A DNA stretch of 64,000 nt from Cyanoderma ruficeps (lineage: Eukaryota; Chordata; Aves; Passeriformes; Timaliidae): assembly GCA_008694505.1 (NCBI GenBank), contig VZDJ01000223.1:5528794-5592793 (forward strand), given 5' to 3'. Below the pieces are notes generated by a model, which saw nothing but the letters and a program-made list of their open reading frames with translations, made no database searches and was not told the origin of the DNA. The translations under genes and the position numbers were made by a program. Shown piece after piece: positions 50,101 through 59,161 of this stretch (positions are counted from its first letter, which is position 1; each line of letters begins with the position of its first letter).

Positions 50101-53100
50101 GAAGGGTCACCAACAAGTCACTGGAGAAGTCTTTTATGAACTCAGGCAGGCCCCCCAGGGGCAGCAGGCAGAGCCACGACTTGACCAGAGTCCCATCAAA
50201 TTCCATCAAGTGCTTCTTTTCTCTCATTCGTTCCAGCAGGGTCCCTCTGGAGGGGAGACAAAGCAAAACCTTCAGGGTTCCAAGGAACAAAAGGCCCACA
50301 CAGGAGTCTCCTCCTCACTCCTGTGCTTCTGTCACTGCAGCTGAGGAGCCCCCAGGGTGGCAGAGCAGAGCCAAACCACTGAGCAGGAGGACTCAGGGAA
50401 AACAGACTCCAGGTCTTGCTCAGACCGTGCACAACATGAGCAGCTTTAGCTCCCACCTGGTCCCTGGCTGGCAGAACTGGGGGGTTTGTGTTTGAGGGGT
50501 CACACAGGGCCCGGCTGGGCCACACTCAGTGTCCTCTGAGCCACCAGCGTGGCTGTGCTCAAATGCCCCAAACATCCTCCCTCAACATGTGATACTCCAT
50601 ACTCTTTAAAAGTGAAGGAGGAAAAAACAAAATAAAGAGATGAAGTGAAGTGATCACCCCCAGGTACAGCACCAGGGCACTGGGTGTAACTGGGAGCTCT
50701 GGAAAACTCACACATCTTGCTTCTTCCTGGTTTCAGTGAAGGGAAGCCCTTCCAGCCCTGCCCAGACATCCTCCTCCAGCAGCTCGTGCTCCTGCTGCAG
50801 GGGAGCAGCAAAGGAATGCAGAAGGGGAAGGATCCACACCCACTGGTCTACATCACGTTCAATGCACGTCTGGCACAAGTTTGTCAGGTCAATCTTCAAG
50901 CTAAATTAAAAAAAAAAAACCCAAAACAAACATACTGAGTGAAAGAACAGCTTTATCCAGGCCTTGAGAACGCCCTAGAGGTGTGGGAGGATACATCTCA
51001 ATCTCCCTGTGTACCTTCAAGTAACCTCTGGTCATTATTTTAGCTCCATCTAGTCTTCCTTGCAGAGTGTACCTGTCCAGGTTTAAGGCCCAGAGCTGCT
51101 CTCTGCACAGACCCTGCTGCTGGGGCACTGGGAAGAGCCAATCCTTTACCTACAGCCTCCCCATGAGCCCTGTGACATCCACACAGAGAAGGACTGCAGA
51201 AAGAAATGCAATGGCTGCAGCTGTGCAAGTGAAGAACTCCAAACCCAGTGCCAGGCAAGCAGTCAGATAAAACCCAGTGCCTGCTAAACAGGCACGCCAG
51301 GGGAAAACCAACCAGAAAGCATGGAATGATGCACTGCAACCCTGGCCTGCCTCAAGCAGGAGGCTGGAACTGAGACCTCCAAAGACACCTCCAGAAGTAA
51401 CTTTTTCTCTGGTTCTCTGGCAGTAGAGAGCTGGATCCCTGGTGTTTTATCAAAGGGTGCTACACCTGAGCAGCACCAGCCTGGTCAGTCAGAAAGAACA
51501 CGGAGCACTTACTTGGTAAGTCCTGCAAAAGCCCGTTTGAGGTGATCAATCTCATTCTGTACATCTTGTCGTGACCCCTGATCCAGGCACAAGAGGCTAC
51601 ACAGGTCAGCCAGGTCATTTTCAAGCACTGGGAGTGAATGCTCTTCAACTACCAGAAGAATGGTGAGCCCCAGGGCCAGTTTGCTCTGGACGACTCTGTC
51701 CTCTGCAGCTGCCTCTGCTGCAAAGAAAGGGAGAGCTACCTTCCTCAAGTGATTTAGCAGCAAGTCATTCACCTGGGACAAAGAAGGGAAGAAACAGACC
51801 AGTCACAACATTAGTCTTTCTCTTCTGAAGCCAACCTCTTCTCCAGCTCCAGTGAGGCCACAGGACAGGAAGGAGCAGCCCTGACAACCACAAAAGACAA
51901 TGTGGCATTTCTGCCACGTTTCCTAATTATGTCAATTAAGAAATTTTGGATTCCAGAAGCCCTGCTGGCATCACTGCTTAGAACAGGATCAGGAGCTTCT
52001 CCCACAAAGCAAACCTAATGGCAAGGCTTAGGAAATCAACTTCCAGACACAAAACCCACTCAGGCAGGAGGTCACCAGCCCCAGCTGCCCCCCGTGGGAG
52101 GGGTCTCAGAACCACACCGAGGGGCACAGCTGACTGAAGCCCCCCACTGAAGGCAGGCAATGGCAGCCCCCCCAGCAGGATCCCCACTCAACTTCGACTG
52201 CAAAAGCAAAGTCAACCCAGCAAGGCCAACAGCCAAACCAAGTGTGGTGTCAGGGATGGAATGTTTTCTGTCTCTGTGCAAGGGAAGGAGTTACCTGCTC
52301 TGTGCTGAACTCCAACTCTCTCCACACCATTGGCTTGCCATCAAACACCCGCTGGGCTACTGCCACACAACAGAACTGCTTCAGCTGCCAGAAGAAGTTC
52401 TCCAGGTTGCCAGGACTCCAGGTTCTGAGAATGCCGAAGATACTTTCTAACATAACACGGGCAGCTATTTTCTTCCCTTCCACCACTTCCTTCTTTTTAT
52501 CACCAAACATCTCACGGAAGTTTCTCCACAAGGAAGGCTTTGCACACACGATGTCGTCGTACTGGTGCCACTCTGGAACAGCAACACAGGGAAACAACCA
52601 CTGCAATCAGGTGCCTTCTCTCTTCCAGCAGCCCACTGAGCCCCCAGCTCCACACAGGGCTGCCTGGCAGGAATGTTGGCCACGGGACAGCAGGGACCAC
52701 CCCAGGGTGCAGGTGCAGCCAGCAGAGCTCACCTCCATTGTTGAGAAACCTCTTCTGGATCAATAAGCAGCGATTCACGTGATCACTGGATTCTGAAGTC
52801 TTGTAAATGAACTCATAGTCCCCCTTCCCACAGGTCACCCAGTACTTGTAAGGAATGTCTCTGTCCAGGATTTCTTTGGAGAGAGTTACAGCACCTTCAA
52901 TGAGGTATCCATGTTCTCCCAGATGCCTTGGAAACACAAACACAGCAAAGACAGGCAAAGGACACGTTAGCTGACCTACAGACTTCCTTTTCCATGCATT
53001 GTTCCATTTTTAATAGGGATGGTGATTGTTCTTTCACAAGAACATTTTAGAACAGTTTTCTCCCCTGTGAAACCCTTGGCTGCGACCCCCAGGTGTGGGC

Positions 53101-56100
53101 ACAGACCACACCTTGCACAGCACCTGGGGCCCCCCAGGGCAGGGAACACTCACTGGGTGCAGTTCAGCTCACAGATATTGTCCTTCCAGCTCTCATAGGG
53201 AGGAATGTTCTCAGCCCTGATGAACACTTTATGGATCTCTGGGTTGAACTTGAAGTCCTTGGATAATATTGCATGGAAATAGACTGTAACACCCTCATTG
53301 CGGCTCACAGAACTGCAGGAAAGAATTGGAAGGAAAACAGAAAGGATTTTGTTGGGGTTTTTAATTGCACAAATCACTGTAGACCTCAAATCAGACTTGA
53401 GCCACCAGCTGAGCGACTGCAAGACCCATAAATTCTGGCAGCAGTTCACTCAGAGGGATGTTTGAGCAGGCCTAGTGCAAAGCCCAGTGCAGAAGTAAAA
53501 ATGGGCTCCTAAAGGCAGCAGGAGATGCTCTGGCCCAGCAGAGTCACCTGGAATGGTGACACTTTCTACCCCTTCCAGCTCATACACATCAAGCAAAACA
53601 TCAGAGCAGCTCTTCACACTATTCACCTAAAGCATTGTGTGTGTGAAGCAAGAGCAAGAAATAAGGGAGTAATCTCCTTTTTATCCATCCGATGCTCAAG
53701 CAGGTTCAGCACATCACCTGTGTTGCACCTCCCATTCAACACTGGTCCTGCACAACCACTTCACCTCAGCTACAGAACAATCCCATTTCCACATCTCTTA
53801 GGTACGTCCCGACCCAATCCCAGCACCTCAGCCTGGAGTCCTGAGTCCTCCTCACAGCAGCTCCTGTTAGCTGGGGGGCAGCAGGGCTGTTCTCACCTTT
53901 TTTTCATCTTTTCCACAAGTTTCTGGTTCTTTTGTGCCTTTTTGTTCTTGGGGCTGTCTGCTGCAGCCACAGCACTCTCCCTTCTGGCAGCCTCAGCTCC
54001 TTGGCTCAGACTTGTCTTCTCACTCACGTTAGGCATTTTCACACTGGGGGTCTGATTCTCCTTTTTTGTGTTTGCATTCTGCAACAGGGAGACAAACAAT
54101 GCCCAATGAAACAGGAGACCCTGGAAGCACAACATCTCCCGGTGCACCACCAGCTCCATCCTCCTGGAAATGCTGATCCCTGGCTGAGGGAAGCCGCTGG
54201 TCAAGGAAGGCAGCACATGATGGGAGAGGAGCCCAGCCCAAAGACACGGCCCACCAGCCAGGTCAGGGAGCCCCAGCTCCCAGGGCACGGGCTGTAAAGT
54301 GAAAGAGAACCCACAGCAAGTTCCAGCTTAGCAGGCACAGGCACAAAGCACAGAATCCCCTCGGTTCAAGGGGATCCCAGAGCTCTCCAGAGAGCACAGC
54401 TGGCTGGAGAAGAGACACCTCCCAGTCCTGGGGTAACTGAGCGACCCCTCAGTGAGAGCTGGGCTAGAACTGACACCCAGGAGAACAGAACTCAAATAAA
54501 AGCCTCCCCAGTTCAACCCTGCATCCCTGGGCTGCTGCTCCTCAGCCTCACTGACAGCACGAACAAGTCACAGTGGCAAAGGGAAGCCACTGGAACACAC
54601 AGCAGAGCTCACTCACACTCACCTTGCCACTGGAACTGCTCCCTTTCTGCTTGGGCTCCTTCCCAGCCTGGGGGCTCTGGGCTTTGGGGGTCTCAGGTTT
54701 GCTTTGGGGGGCTCCCTTGGCAGGAGGCAGCTCAGAGGGCCTGGCTCCCTGCCTGGCTGCCACCGGCTCCTTGCTGCTGCCCTGGGAATGTGCCGTGGCT
54801 GCTGGCAGCTGCCCGGGGGCAGCACTGCCCTGCTCCACATGAGCCCTGGCTGTCTCTCCGTTCTCCAGGGTTGTTCCATGCCCCACCTGGTCCCCTGGGG
54901 CCGCAGCGCTGGGAGCACTGGCTGTGCTGCTCTGCTCTGCAGGGCTCAGCCCCGCTGCTTTCGGGCTGCCGGCTTCCTTCTCCAGCTGTGCCAAAACTCT
55001 GCCGCCTTCGGGTGTGTCTCCACTGGCATCAGTAAGTCCACCAGGACTCGGGTCGCCGGGGGGTTGGGTTTCTTGAGAAACAACACAGGTGTCAGGCAAC
55101 TCTGTGGTTTGAGCTTGTGCTGCGCTTTGAGGAGGCAGAGAGTCCTGTTCCCCGGGGATGGATGCACACTTCCCTACTTTGCTCCTCTTCCTCTTCTGTT
55201 AAAAAAAAAAAAGAAAAGAAAAACAAAGACCACAATGTCTGTTTATCCATTGCCAAAAGGAAACTCTTTGTCACCTCCTCCACTGCAGCAAGTACCAACA
55301 TCTTCCTGCTGCACGGGGCTAACAGGGAATAACAGAACGATCAGGAAGAGGAGGGACAAGACCAGCCAGTGAAATGCAAATAACTCCTGAAAACTGTGGA
55401 GGTTTAATATTCAAGGCTTGCTCAGCAGGAGCTCGGAGCAGCGAGAAGCGTCTGAGCTGAGTTGTGTAATTTGTGGTTTCCCCCGGCCCTGCAGGCGCCA
55501 CACAGCGTCAGCAAACACAGCCAGCCCCTCCTGGAGGAAGCCAGGCAGCAGCTCCCCGTCAGCAAACACAGCCAGCCCCTCCTGGAGGAAGCCAGGCAGC
55601 AGCTCCCCGACGCGGCCAAAAGGACGTGGGTGATGCAGCCCGGTCTCCTCCCTTCGCACAAGACAGCAACGAGTCAGAGCTGCTCCCCAGCCCCCAGCAG
55701 GACCCTCACCTTCTTCAGCGGAGAAGCCACCTCAGCAGAGTCACCAGCCCCCAGCAGGGCTGAGGGCTCTGTGTCGTCCTCTGGAGCTGTGACATACCCC
55801 TGCTCTGGGGATCCCGCCTCCTCCTTCCATGTCCCAGCACGGGAGGGAGATGCACCTGCAGTGCCAGGGGTGGTGTTTGGGGTGTTGGGCAGAACTCTTG
55901 CCCCGTCCATCGCCCTCAGTCTCCTTTGGTTCAGGGGTGGCAGAAGGCTCAGCAACTCCTTCACCTCTTCCTCTGCATCGGGGACTGGAGGGACCGGCAC
56001 TTCTCTCTGCAATGGAGGGAAATTAATTGTTAAACTGGAAACTCACCCCCCAGTGGGGTTTGCAGGATGGTTTGGGTTGGAAGGGACATTAAAGCTCATC

Positions 56101-59100
56101 TCATTCCACCTCTGCCACAGGCAGGGACACCTTGCACTGGACCAGGTCACTCCAAGCCCCTGGATGGGGCAGAAAATCAGAAAAACAGGCAAAACTTGTG
56201 GATTGAAATAAATAGTTTAATAGGACATAAAAGAAAAGGAAAATTATAATAATGAGAAAGGAGTACCCAGAGCAAGTGATGCACAGGCTGCTCGCTCACC
56301 ACCCACTCAGCAATGCCCAGACAGCCCCTGAGCAGGGGCCACTCATCCCCAGCCCAAATCCCCCCAGTGTTTCCTTCAGCACCATGCCCTGTGCTCTGGA
56401 ACATCCCTCTGGCCCCTGGGGCAGCTCTCCTGCCTCTGCCCCCTCCCAGCTCCTCCCTGCCCAGGCAGCCTGGCAGGCTGAGAAGTCCTTGGCTTAGTGT
56501 AAGCACTGCTCAGCAGCAGCTGGGCCACCAGACTGTTATCAACAGGAGTCTCATCCTGAATCCAAACACAGCCCTGAACCCACTCCTGGGAACAATAAAC
56601 TCTGTCCCAGCCCAAGTCGGGACGTGAACACACAGGAGCTGTTTGTTCAGCTCCCCCCAGCACTGCCACCACCCTCCCTGTGCAGTCCCCGGCCCTCCCC
56701 AGGGCCCTGCCAGCTGCAGAATGATTAAGGCACCACAGCACCGGGGTACAGCTCCATCCCTGCCCCTGCTGCAGACACAGACACGGCAGCAGTGCTGGCA
56801 GCCACCTGCCTGTGCCTGGACCCCAGCGATGGGACAGGGCCATGCCCCAGCTGGCACAGCCTCCCGGCGGGGCACTGTGACTGCTCCCACTCAGCTGAGG
56901 CCTTTCCGGGAAGGCAGAGGAACTTCCTATTTTATCTTCACAGCTTTATCCTGTCCTTCAAAAACCTGTGGGAGGGCAGCTCCAGGCCCAGCCACGCAGC
57001 AGAGCAGATCTCTGCCTTCTGCAAGGGTTTCACAGGCCCCTCCACCCTGCCTCTGCCCCAATTCTGAGAGCAAAAGCTTTGAAGTTCAGCTACTTTGGAC
57101 GTTCTTCCGACAGCATTTCAGAGCTGGAGTTCCCAGGTTTGTTACCCTGTCATGCTGGAGTGCAGAGGGATTTGCTAAGAACTGACCCTGTCGGGACTGC
57201 AGCAGCTTGATTCTGATTTAATGTGTTTTGTAGCATCCCACTTCTCTCTGTCAGCAAAGCAAAAGCCATTCTGGTGACCCAGGTCATTTGGTCTTAAACA
57301 ATTAAAGGATTAGGAAACATTTCTCTGAGTATAACCGTGTTGTGTACTTGATTCTGCCTCCATTCAGAGAGGCAGAATTAGCGTGTTGTCAAACACAATT
57401 CAGGGGTGAGTTCTAAATCTAACAACAAGTTGCAAATTGGAAATTGTGTGTCAAGGACAGTTTTTTAACAAAAATCAGCACTACTTCATTGGCGAAACAG
57501 GAACAAGCTCAACACTGGAGAGCTGAGTTGGGGACTGTGTGTGTAGGATGCGTCAGCAAGTGAATCACTTCTGATCTCCCGGCAGTCGCTGCAAAGTGAG
57601 GAAAACTCTCCCTGGTCAGGAATGCCAGGGGAGGCTGAGATCAGAGCCCAGGAGGAGAGTCTGGGACAAGAGCAGTGTGGAATGAGCAGGGCAGGGCAGA
57701 GCCACAGGGACACCAGAGGTGACACAGGCAGTGGTCAGTGCCCTCTGGTCAGTGGGTCAGTGCGCAGCCCCAGCCCGGCCCCACAGCGGCACAGACAGGG
57801 ACGGGGCAGAGACACCGACACCGTGTGAGGAGACAGAGCTGTGCCACGGCCTCCTCTGCCCGGTTCCCCGCCTGTCAGGAACCTGCGACACCCGAGAGCC
57901 AGGCCGGGAGCGCGGGGGGAAGGAACCACAGCGCTCACAGACAAATAAACACAAACAGGGCTGAAGGCCTGGTTCCCCTTCCCCGAACCCTGCCTGGGGC
58001 CGGCCCGAGGGCGGGAGCCTTGTTCCACCGCCGGGGCCGGCAGCGGGGCCAGGGCCGGGCCGGGAGCGGGCCCGAACCGGGGCTGTGGCCGGGAGCGGGG
58101 CCAGGGCCGGGCTAAGGCCGGGAGCGGGTCCGGAGCCGGAGCCGGGGCCGTGGCCGGGAGCGGGGCCAGGGCCGGGGCCAGAGCTGGGCCAAGGCCGGGA
58201 GCGGGTCCGGAGCCGGGGCCGCGACCGGGAGCGGGGCTAGGGCTGGGCTAAGGCCGGGAGCGGGGCTAGGGCTGGGCTAAGGCCGGGAGCGGGTCCGGAG
58301 CGGGGCGGTGGCCGGGAGTGGGGCTAGTGCTGGGCTAAGGGCGGGAGCGAGGCCAGGGCAGGGCTCAGGGCGGGAGCGGGGCCGGAGCCGGGAGCGGGGC
58401 TAGGGCAGGGATAAGGCCGGGAGCGGGGCCGGAGCCGGGGCCGTGGCCGGGAGCGGGACCCGAACCCGCGCCACCACCGGGGGTCGCGGCCCGGCCCCGC
58501 CCGGGGCGACGCTGATCCGTTAGTGGGCGTGACCCCCATGCAAATTACGCCGCTCTCGCTCCCCGCGGATTGGCGGCTCTCCGCCTCCATCGTGGGATAT
58601 GCAAACGAGCATAGTGGATGGACCAATGGCGTGGCGAAGCGGCCGTATGCACATGAGCCTGTTATGTGATGGTGAGGGGCGGGGCTAGCGCGGCTCCGGG
58701 GGGCGCCGGGGGGGGGGCACGGGGCGGGGGGCACCGGGAGAACCGGGGGAGTACACCGGGGACACTGGGGAGAACACTGGGGAGAACACTGGGGGGGACA
58801 ACGGGAAGAATGGGGGGGGGGGAACCGGGGGGGAGAACCCGGGAGAAATACCGGGGGGAACCGGGAAGGAACACGGGGGAGAACCGGGGGCACCGCGGGG
58901 TAGGGGCGTCCCAGGCGAACGGGGAGGAGATGCGAGTGCCCGGAGACGCACCGGAGGTCTCCAGGCGGATCGGGGATCCGGGTGCACCGGGTAAATTGGG
59001 GTTCCTGGAGGGGCTTCGGGGGCACCGGGAGGGTGCATCGGATCCCGCAGCGCCGCCTGCCCCGGACCCGCGGCTGCCCCCGGGCCGCGCCGCCCGCACC

Positions 59101-59161
59101 GGAGACCCCCAGGCCCGGCTCCCCGTTCCGCTACTCGCCGGCCCCCGCAGCGCTACTCACC
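14303..59161 (-). CDS. RNF213: RNF213 (mysterin) giant AAA+ E3 ubiquitin ligase, whole gene
   Basis: RNF213 is a cytosolic ubiquitin ligase, induced by interferon, that acts on lipid droplets and ubiquitylates bacterial lipopolysaccharide; human variants predispose to moyamoya disease. I find 65 coding exons between 56006 and 14303 (coordinates in the block entries), all GT-AG with consistent phase, plus a probable non-coding exon 1 ending at a donor at 59161/59160. The coding sum is 15,381 bases including the TAG stop at 14303-14305, or about 5,126 residues counted from the first codon of the 56006 exon (numbering used below). Domain order is disordered basic/acidic N-terminus, CBM20, helical stalk, AAA modules, RING and RZ finger within the E3 shell, and C-terminal domain. 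The start codon is unresolved. No frameshift or premature stop was found, so the gene looks intact. Confidence 0.95.
14660..14745 (+). mobile_element. CR1 LINE 3' end fragment
   Basis: Reads GGGCTTGATGATCATGGAGG, then GTTCCAGCCTTTATGAGTTT and GTGATTCTGTTA, the typical CR1 tail with its degraded ATTCTGT terminal repeats. It lies in an RNF213 intron, opposite to the gene. Confidence 0.7.
18365..18387. repeat. (AAAAT)n microsatellite at a splice acceptor
   Basis: Four to five AAAAT units. On the minus strand they read (TTTTA)n followed by ATGCAG, the acceptor of the RNF213 exon starting at 18357, so the repeat itself supplies most of the pyrimidine tract. Confidence 0.85.
20477..20906 (-). CDS. 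RNF213: RNF213 RZ-finger exons 52-53
   Basis: A 35-base micro-exon (20906-20872) and a 95-base exon (20571-20477) encode about residues 4422-4464. The RZ zinc finger is complete: CPNGHLC, then GECGRPM, then SCPDCGAAIGG. Spacing of Cys, His, Cys, Cys, Cys, Cys is +4, +6, +11, +20 and +23 from the first Cys, the same as I recall for mammals. The Cys of GECG corresponds to the residue reported as catalytic in RZ-mediated ubiquitin transfer, including transfer to lipid A. The first Cys is contributed at the junction with the preceding exon (21523-21442), which ends in Trp-Tyr. Confidence 0.93.
21442..26391 (-). CDS. RNF213: RNF213 E3-shell exons 43-51 between RING and RZ
   Basis: Exons are 26391-26228, 26132-26030, 25399-25285, 24416-24206, 23549-23359, 23065-22940, 22718-22608, 22386-22144 and 21523-21442, about residues 3973-4421. 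The block starts AAIAKNALFRQRCNNFFIDV and includes CFKDNEPPEPEVIQKLLDLL, DETPIIRSVMLKLLLKYS, KKELYLLFVNCLED, NDWHRVYLVRRIASQYGMEF and the MAVHMAAVLLCGHSPVLQPL segment. It is the helical scaffold that positions the RING and RZ elements. The exon at 24416 is the least conserved part (SEDSLGYGHGNSQPEDRAF). Confidence 0.92.
24495..24635. repeat. Intronic minisatellite (AAACCATCCCTGCACCCTCC units)
   Basis: About seven imperfect copies of a 16-20 base unit directly upstream, in gene orientation, of the RNF213 exon starting at 24416. Confidence 0.8.
26488..26540 (+). mobile_element. CR1 LINE 3' end fragment
   Basis: GAGATGATCCTTGAGGCCTC then TTCCAACCCAAACCATTTTA is the classic CR1 tail. It lies in the intron between the RING exon and the next RNF213 exon. 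Confidence 0.75.
26719..26898 (-). CDS. RNF213: RNF213 RING-finger exon 42
   Basis: A single 180-base exon encodes about residues 3913-3972 and holds the whole C3HC4 RING: CPNC, CLPCSHVFCYKC and CPCC, with spacing C-x2-C-x11-C-x-H-x2-C-x2-C-x11-C-x2-C. The preceding residues are GLEP and the following segment is RVAMEDVELTVSAEL. In mammals the RING supports E2 binding and autoubiquitylation, although RNF213 retains ligase activity without it. All eight zinc ligands are present. Confidence 0.95.
27160..34705 (-). CDS. RNF213: RNF213 exons 28-41 after the AAA core
   Basis: Exons are 34705-34569, 34308-34213, 33795-33677, 33143-33021, 32433-32351, 31614-31467, 31165-31030, 30624-30436, 29989-29850, 29431-29277, 28947-28735, 28359-28178, 27486-27366 and 27260-27160, about residues 3266-3912. 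Family landmarks are VTTFSRLLTSAD, QQFDTEYSFLKGIRDFL, KLSRLEGGTSYVGFQGG, SVHIDDLRRSKDMISDL, CVQTAVGMLRDQN, EAGTFRHTLWKQVQKVVTPF, RNGNLELL, FSWRIKEYLEEMW, QNFSRILAVHPRV and VFAMALFVEHVLLGI. It completes the last AAA modules and forms the base of the E3 module. The 32433 exon is short and acidic (EAQEEEMEVE). At 31040 an alternative donor would shift the frame into the next exon; the donor at 31030 keeps it. Confidence 0.92.
34862..35183. repeat. 40-base minisatellite at the giant-exon donor
   Basis: About eight copies of a 40-base unit, CTCAGGGGGTTGGGAACACC then CCAAACTGAGCTGAGAGCAG, with the last four nearly identical. The array ends only a few bases from the 5' splice site of the giant RNF213 exon (35189). 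On the minus strand the RNF213 frame stays open through most of it to 35033. Confidence 0.92.
35189..38773 (-). CDS. RNF213: RNF213 giant exon 27, AAA3-AAA4 motor core
   Basis: One uninterrupted 3,585-base exon (1,195 codons, phase 0 at both ends) covers about residues 2071-3265; mammalian RNF213 also has a giant exon here. It holds the two catalytically competent AAA modules. Walker A is GETGCGKT at 37841-37864 with Walker B FFDEAN at 37652-37669. The second Walker A is GKPGSSKS at 36794-36817 with Walker B VVLDEIG at 36581-36601. The two P-loops are 349 residues apart, as I recall for human. Other landmarks are TYELTTDNVLKILAIEMRF, IVAACNPYRKH, GISNWALDPAKMNRGIFVSR and KVGFIGIS. Both Walker lysines and the DE pairs are intact, so ATPase activity is expected. 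The region contains no insertion or frame break. Confidence 0.97.
39421..41716 (-). CDS. RNF213: RNF213 exons 24-26, AAA1-AAA2 region
   Basis: Exons are 41716-40576 (1,141 bases), 40118-39925 and 39573-39421, about residues 1575-2070. The large exon begins VFSNVQRLAQAFIDLYSAGN and contains CLDIDTLGLWLEDLA, LPTFDEVLLCTPQTTEEQV and SYLPSAFSHCKVHMIPQ. The motif SSKRAGMGKSLYVKRL spans the 40576/40118 junction and is the P-loop of the second AAA module, which binds ATP stably in mammalian RNF213. The next exons carry the matching strand motif MIFHFDITSS and the LVLQYLTDNNGNMWLR segment. Confidence 0.94.
39610..39800 (-). mobile_element. CR1 LINE 3' fragment
   Basis: The plus strand has a reverse-complement CR1: ACAGAATCACAGAACAGCTG then GGAACAGGCTGCCCAGGGCC, and TCTACAGCTTCTCTGAGCAA with CTGTTCCAG. 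It sits in the intron before the 39573 exon, in gene orientation. Confidence 0.75.
42152..52572 (-). CDS. RNF213: RNF213 exons 7-23, N-terminal arm and stalk
   Basis: Exons are 52572-52295, 51772-51513, 50900-50712, 50246-50048, 49402-49347, 49092-48939, 48454-48302, 47841-47743, 47026-46904, 46546-46366, 45854-45681, 45323-45165, 44876-44269, 43983-43818, 43293-43076, 42528-42388 and 42310-42152, about residues 469-1574. This is the helical N-arm that links CBM20 to the motor. Landmarks are WHQYDDIVCAKP, KIAARVMLESIFGIL, VVSAVVVKSWP, ATADSVLTSVTDDISSGRIL, AAKIIVQVKESLGLSGDFS, KVFVDLASISAGENDMDVDR and WLKTVKESHGSVELSSLSLA. The 44876 exon carries an acidic run (NSEDEEEDDEEE) absent from the human protein as I recall it. 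This arm diverges most from mammals in its first half. Confidence 0.9.
45480..45620. repeat. 31-base intronic minisatellite
   Basis: Four and a half near-perfect copies of a 31-base unit, CAGCCCCTCCTGAGCACCCC then TCACACCCCTG, in the RNF213 intron before the 45323 exon. Confidence 0.9.
52733..53312 (-). CDS. RNF213: RNF213 CBM20 exons 5-6
   Basis: Exons 53312-53154 and 52926-52733 encode about residues 351-468. The segment GVTVYFHAILSKDFKFNP, VFIRAENIPPYESWKDNICE, GEHGYLIEGAVTLSKEILD, IPYKYWVTCG and YEFIYKT matches the carbohydrate-binding module family 20 fold near the RNF213 N-terminus. CBM20 usually binds starch or glycogen; its ligand in RNF213 is not settled to my knowledge. Aromatic residues of the sheet (Trp of YESWKD, Trp of YKYW) are kept. 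Confidence 0.88.
53897..56006 (-). CDS. RNF213: RNF213 disordered N-terminal exons 2-4
   Basis: Exons are 56006-55710, 55195-54623 and 54078-53897, about residues 1-350, all rich in Pro, Ser, Ala, Glu and Lys without hydrophobic core. The junction of the first two gives a basic patch, SPLKKKRKRSK, that may act as a nuclear or membrane-contact signal; mammals have a lysine-rich patch here too. The third exon ends KNKKAQKNQKLVEKMKK, just before CBM20. The first exon is open to its AG acceptor at 56007 but has no ATG at its start. Its first in-frame ATG is codon 33 (55910, in RAMDG) with G at -3 and +4. Either this is the start or a short upstream coding exon remains to be found. Confidence 0.75.
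55507..55608. repeat. Two-copy 51-base tandem duplication
   Basis: Two identical or nearly identical 51-base units beginning GTCAGCAAACACAGCC lie in the intron between the 56006 and 55195 exons. On the minus strand both keep one frame open (17 residues each, LLPGFLQEGLAVFAD), but I see no splice sites making it an exon. Confidence 0.85.
56060..56170 (-). mobile_element. CR1 LINE 3' end fragment
   Basis: The plus strand shows the reverse complement of the CR1 end: GGATGGTTTGGGTTGGAAGG then GACATTAAAGCTCATCTCAT, CCACAGGCAGGGACACC and CACTCCAAGCCCCTGGATGG. It abuts the truncated end of the LTR copy at 56171-56624. Confidence 0.8.
56171..56624 (-). mobile_element. Avian ERV solo LTR, 3'-truncated, minus orientation
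   Basis: Reverse complement of the element at 60771-61265. From about 56624 downwards it shares GGGCTGGGACAGAGT, GGATTCAGGATGAGACTCCT, GCTGCTGCTGAGCAGTGCTT and ATTATAATTTTCCTTTTC. It lacks the last 60-70 bases, where CR1 sequence begins. Translating both copies gives only a few differences over some 60 codons, so they are closely related. No internal retroviral genes are present. It lies in RNF213 intron 1. Confidence 0.8.
56650..58010 (-). other. RNF213 intron 1, no exon recognised
   Basis: I searched both strands for a short exon encoding a Cys-x2-Cys zinc ribbon like the mammalian RNF213 N-terminus and found none. The stretch 57060-57560 is AT-richer, with no transposon end I recognise. 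Confidence 0.35.
58018..58460. repeat. GC-rich minisatellite (GGCCGGGAGCGGGGCCAGGG units)
   Basis: About 440 bases of degenerate tandem units of 24-36 bases based on GGCCGGGAGCGGG, with variants such as CTAGGGCTGGGCTAA. It lies in RNF213 intron 1, next to the CpG island. Confidence 0.85.
58530..58690. promoter_or_regulatory. Octamer/CCAAT/GC-box promoter module
   Basis: A 150-base block contains a perfect octamer ATGCAAAT (58538-58545), a variant ATGCAAAC (58599-58606), an inverted CCAAT box ATTGG (58569-58573), a direct CCAAT (58623-58627) and a GC box near 58677. This mix is typical of octamer-driven promoters such as histone H2B genes, but no histone frame or small nuclear RNA is seen nearby. 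It may be an internal promoter or enhancer of RNF213, about 600 bases inside its first intron. Confidence 0.5.
58690..58880 (+). repeat. G-run tract with degenerate GGGAGAACACCGG repeats
   Basis: Dense plus-strand runs of 3-10 G, partly in tandem units such as GGGGAGAACACTGGGGAGAAC. It could form G-quadruplexes and would be C-rich in the RNF213 pre-mRNA. Confidence 0.7.

Noticed and set aside
58530..58690. Small nuclear RNA gene suggested by the octamers
   Set aside because: No PSE-like element and no snRNA-like sequence at the expected distance on either strand.
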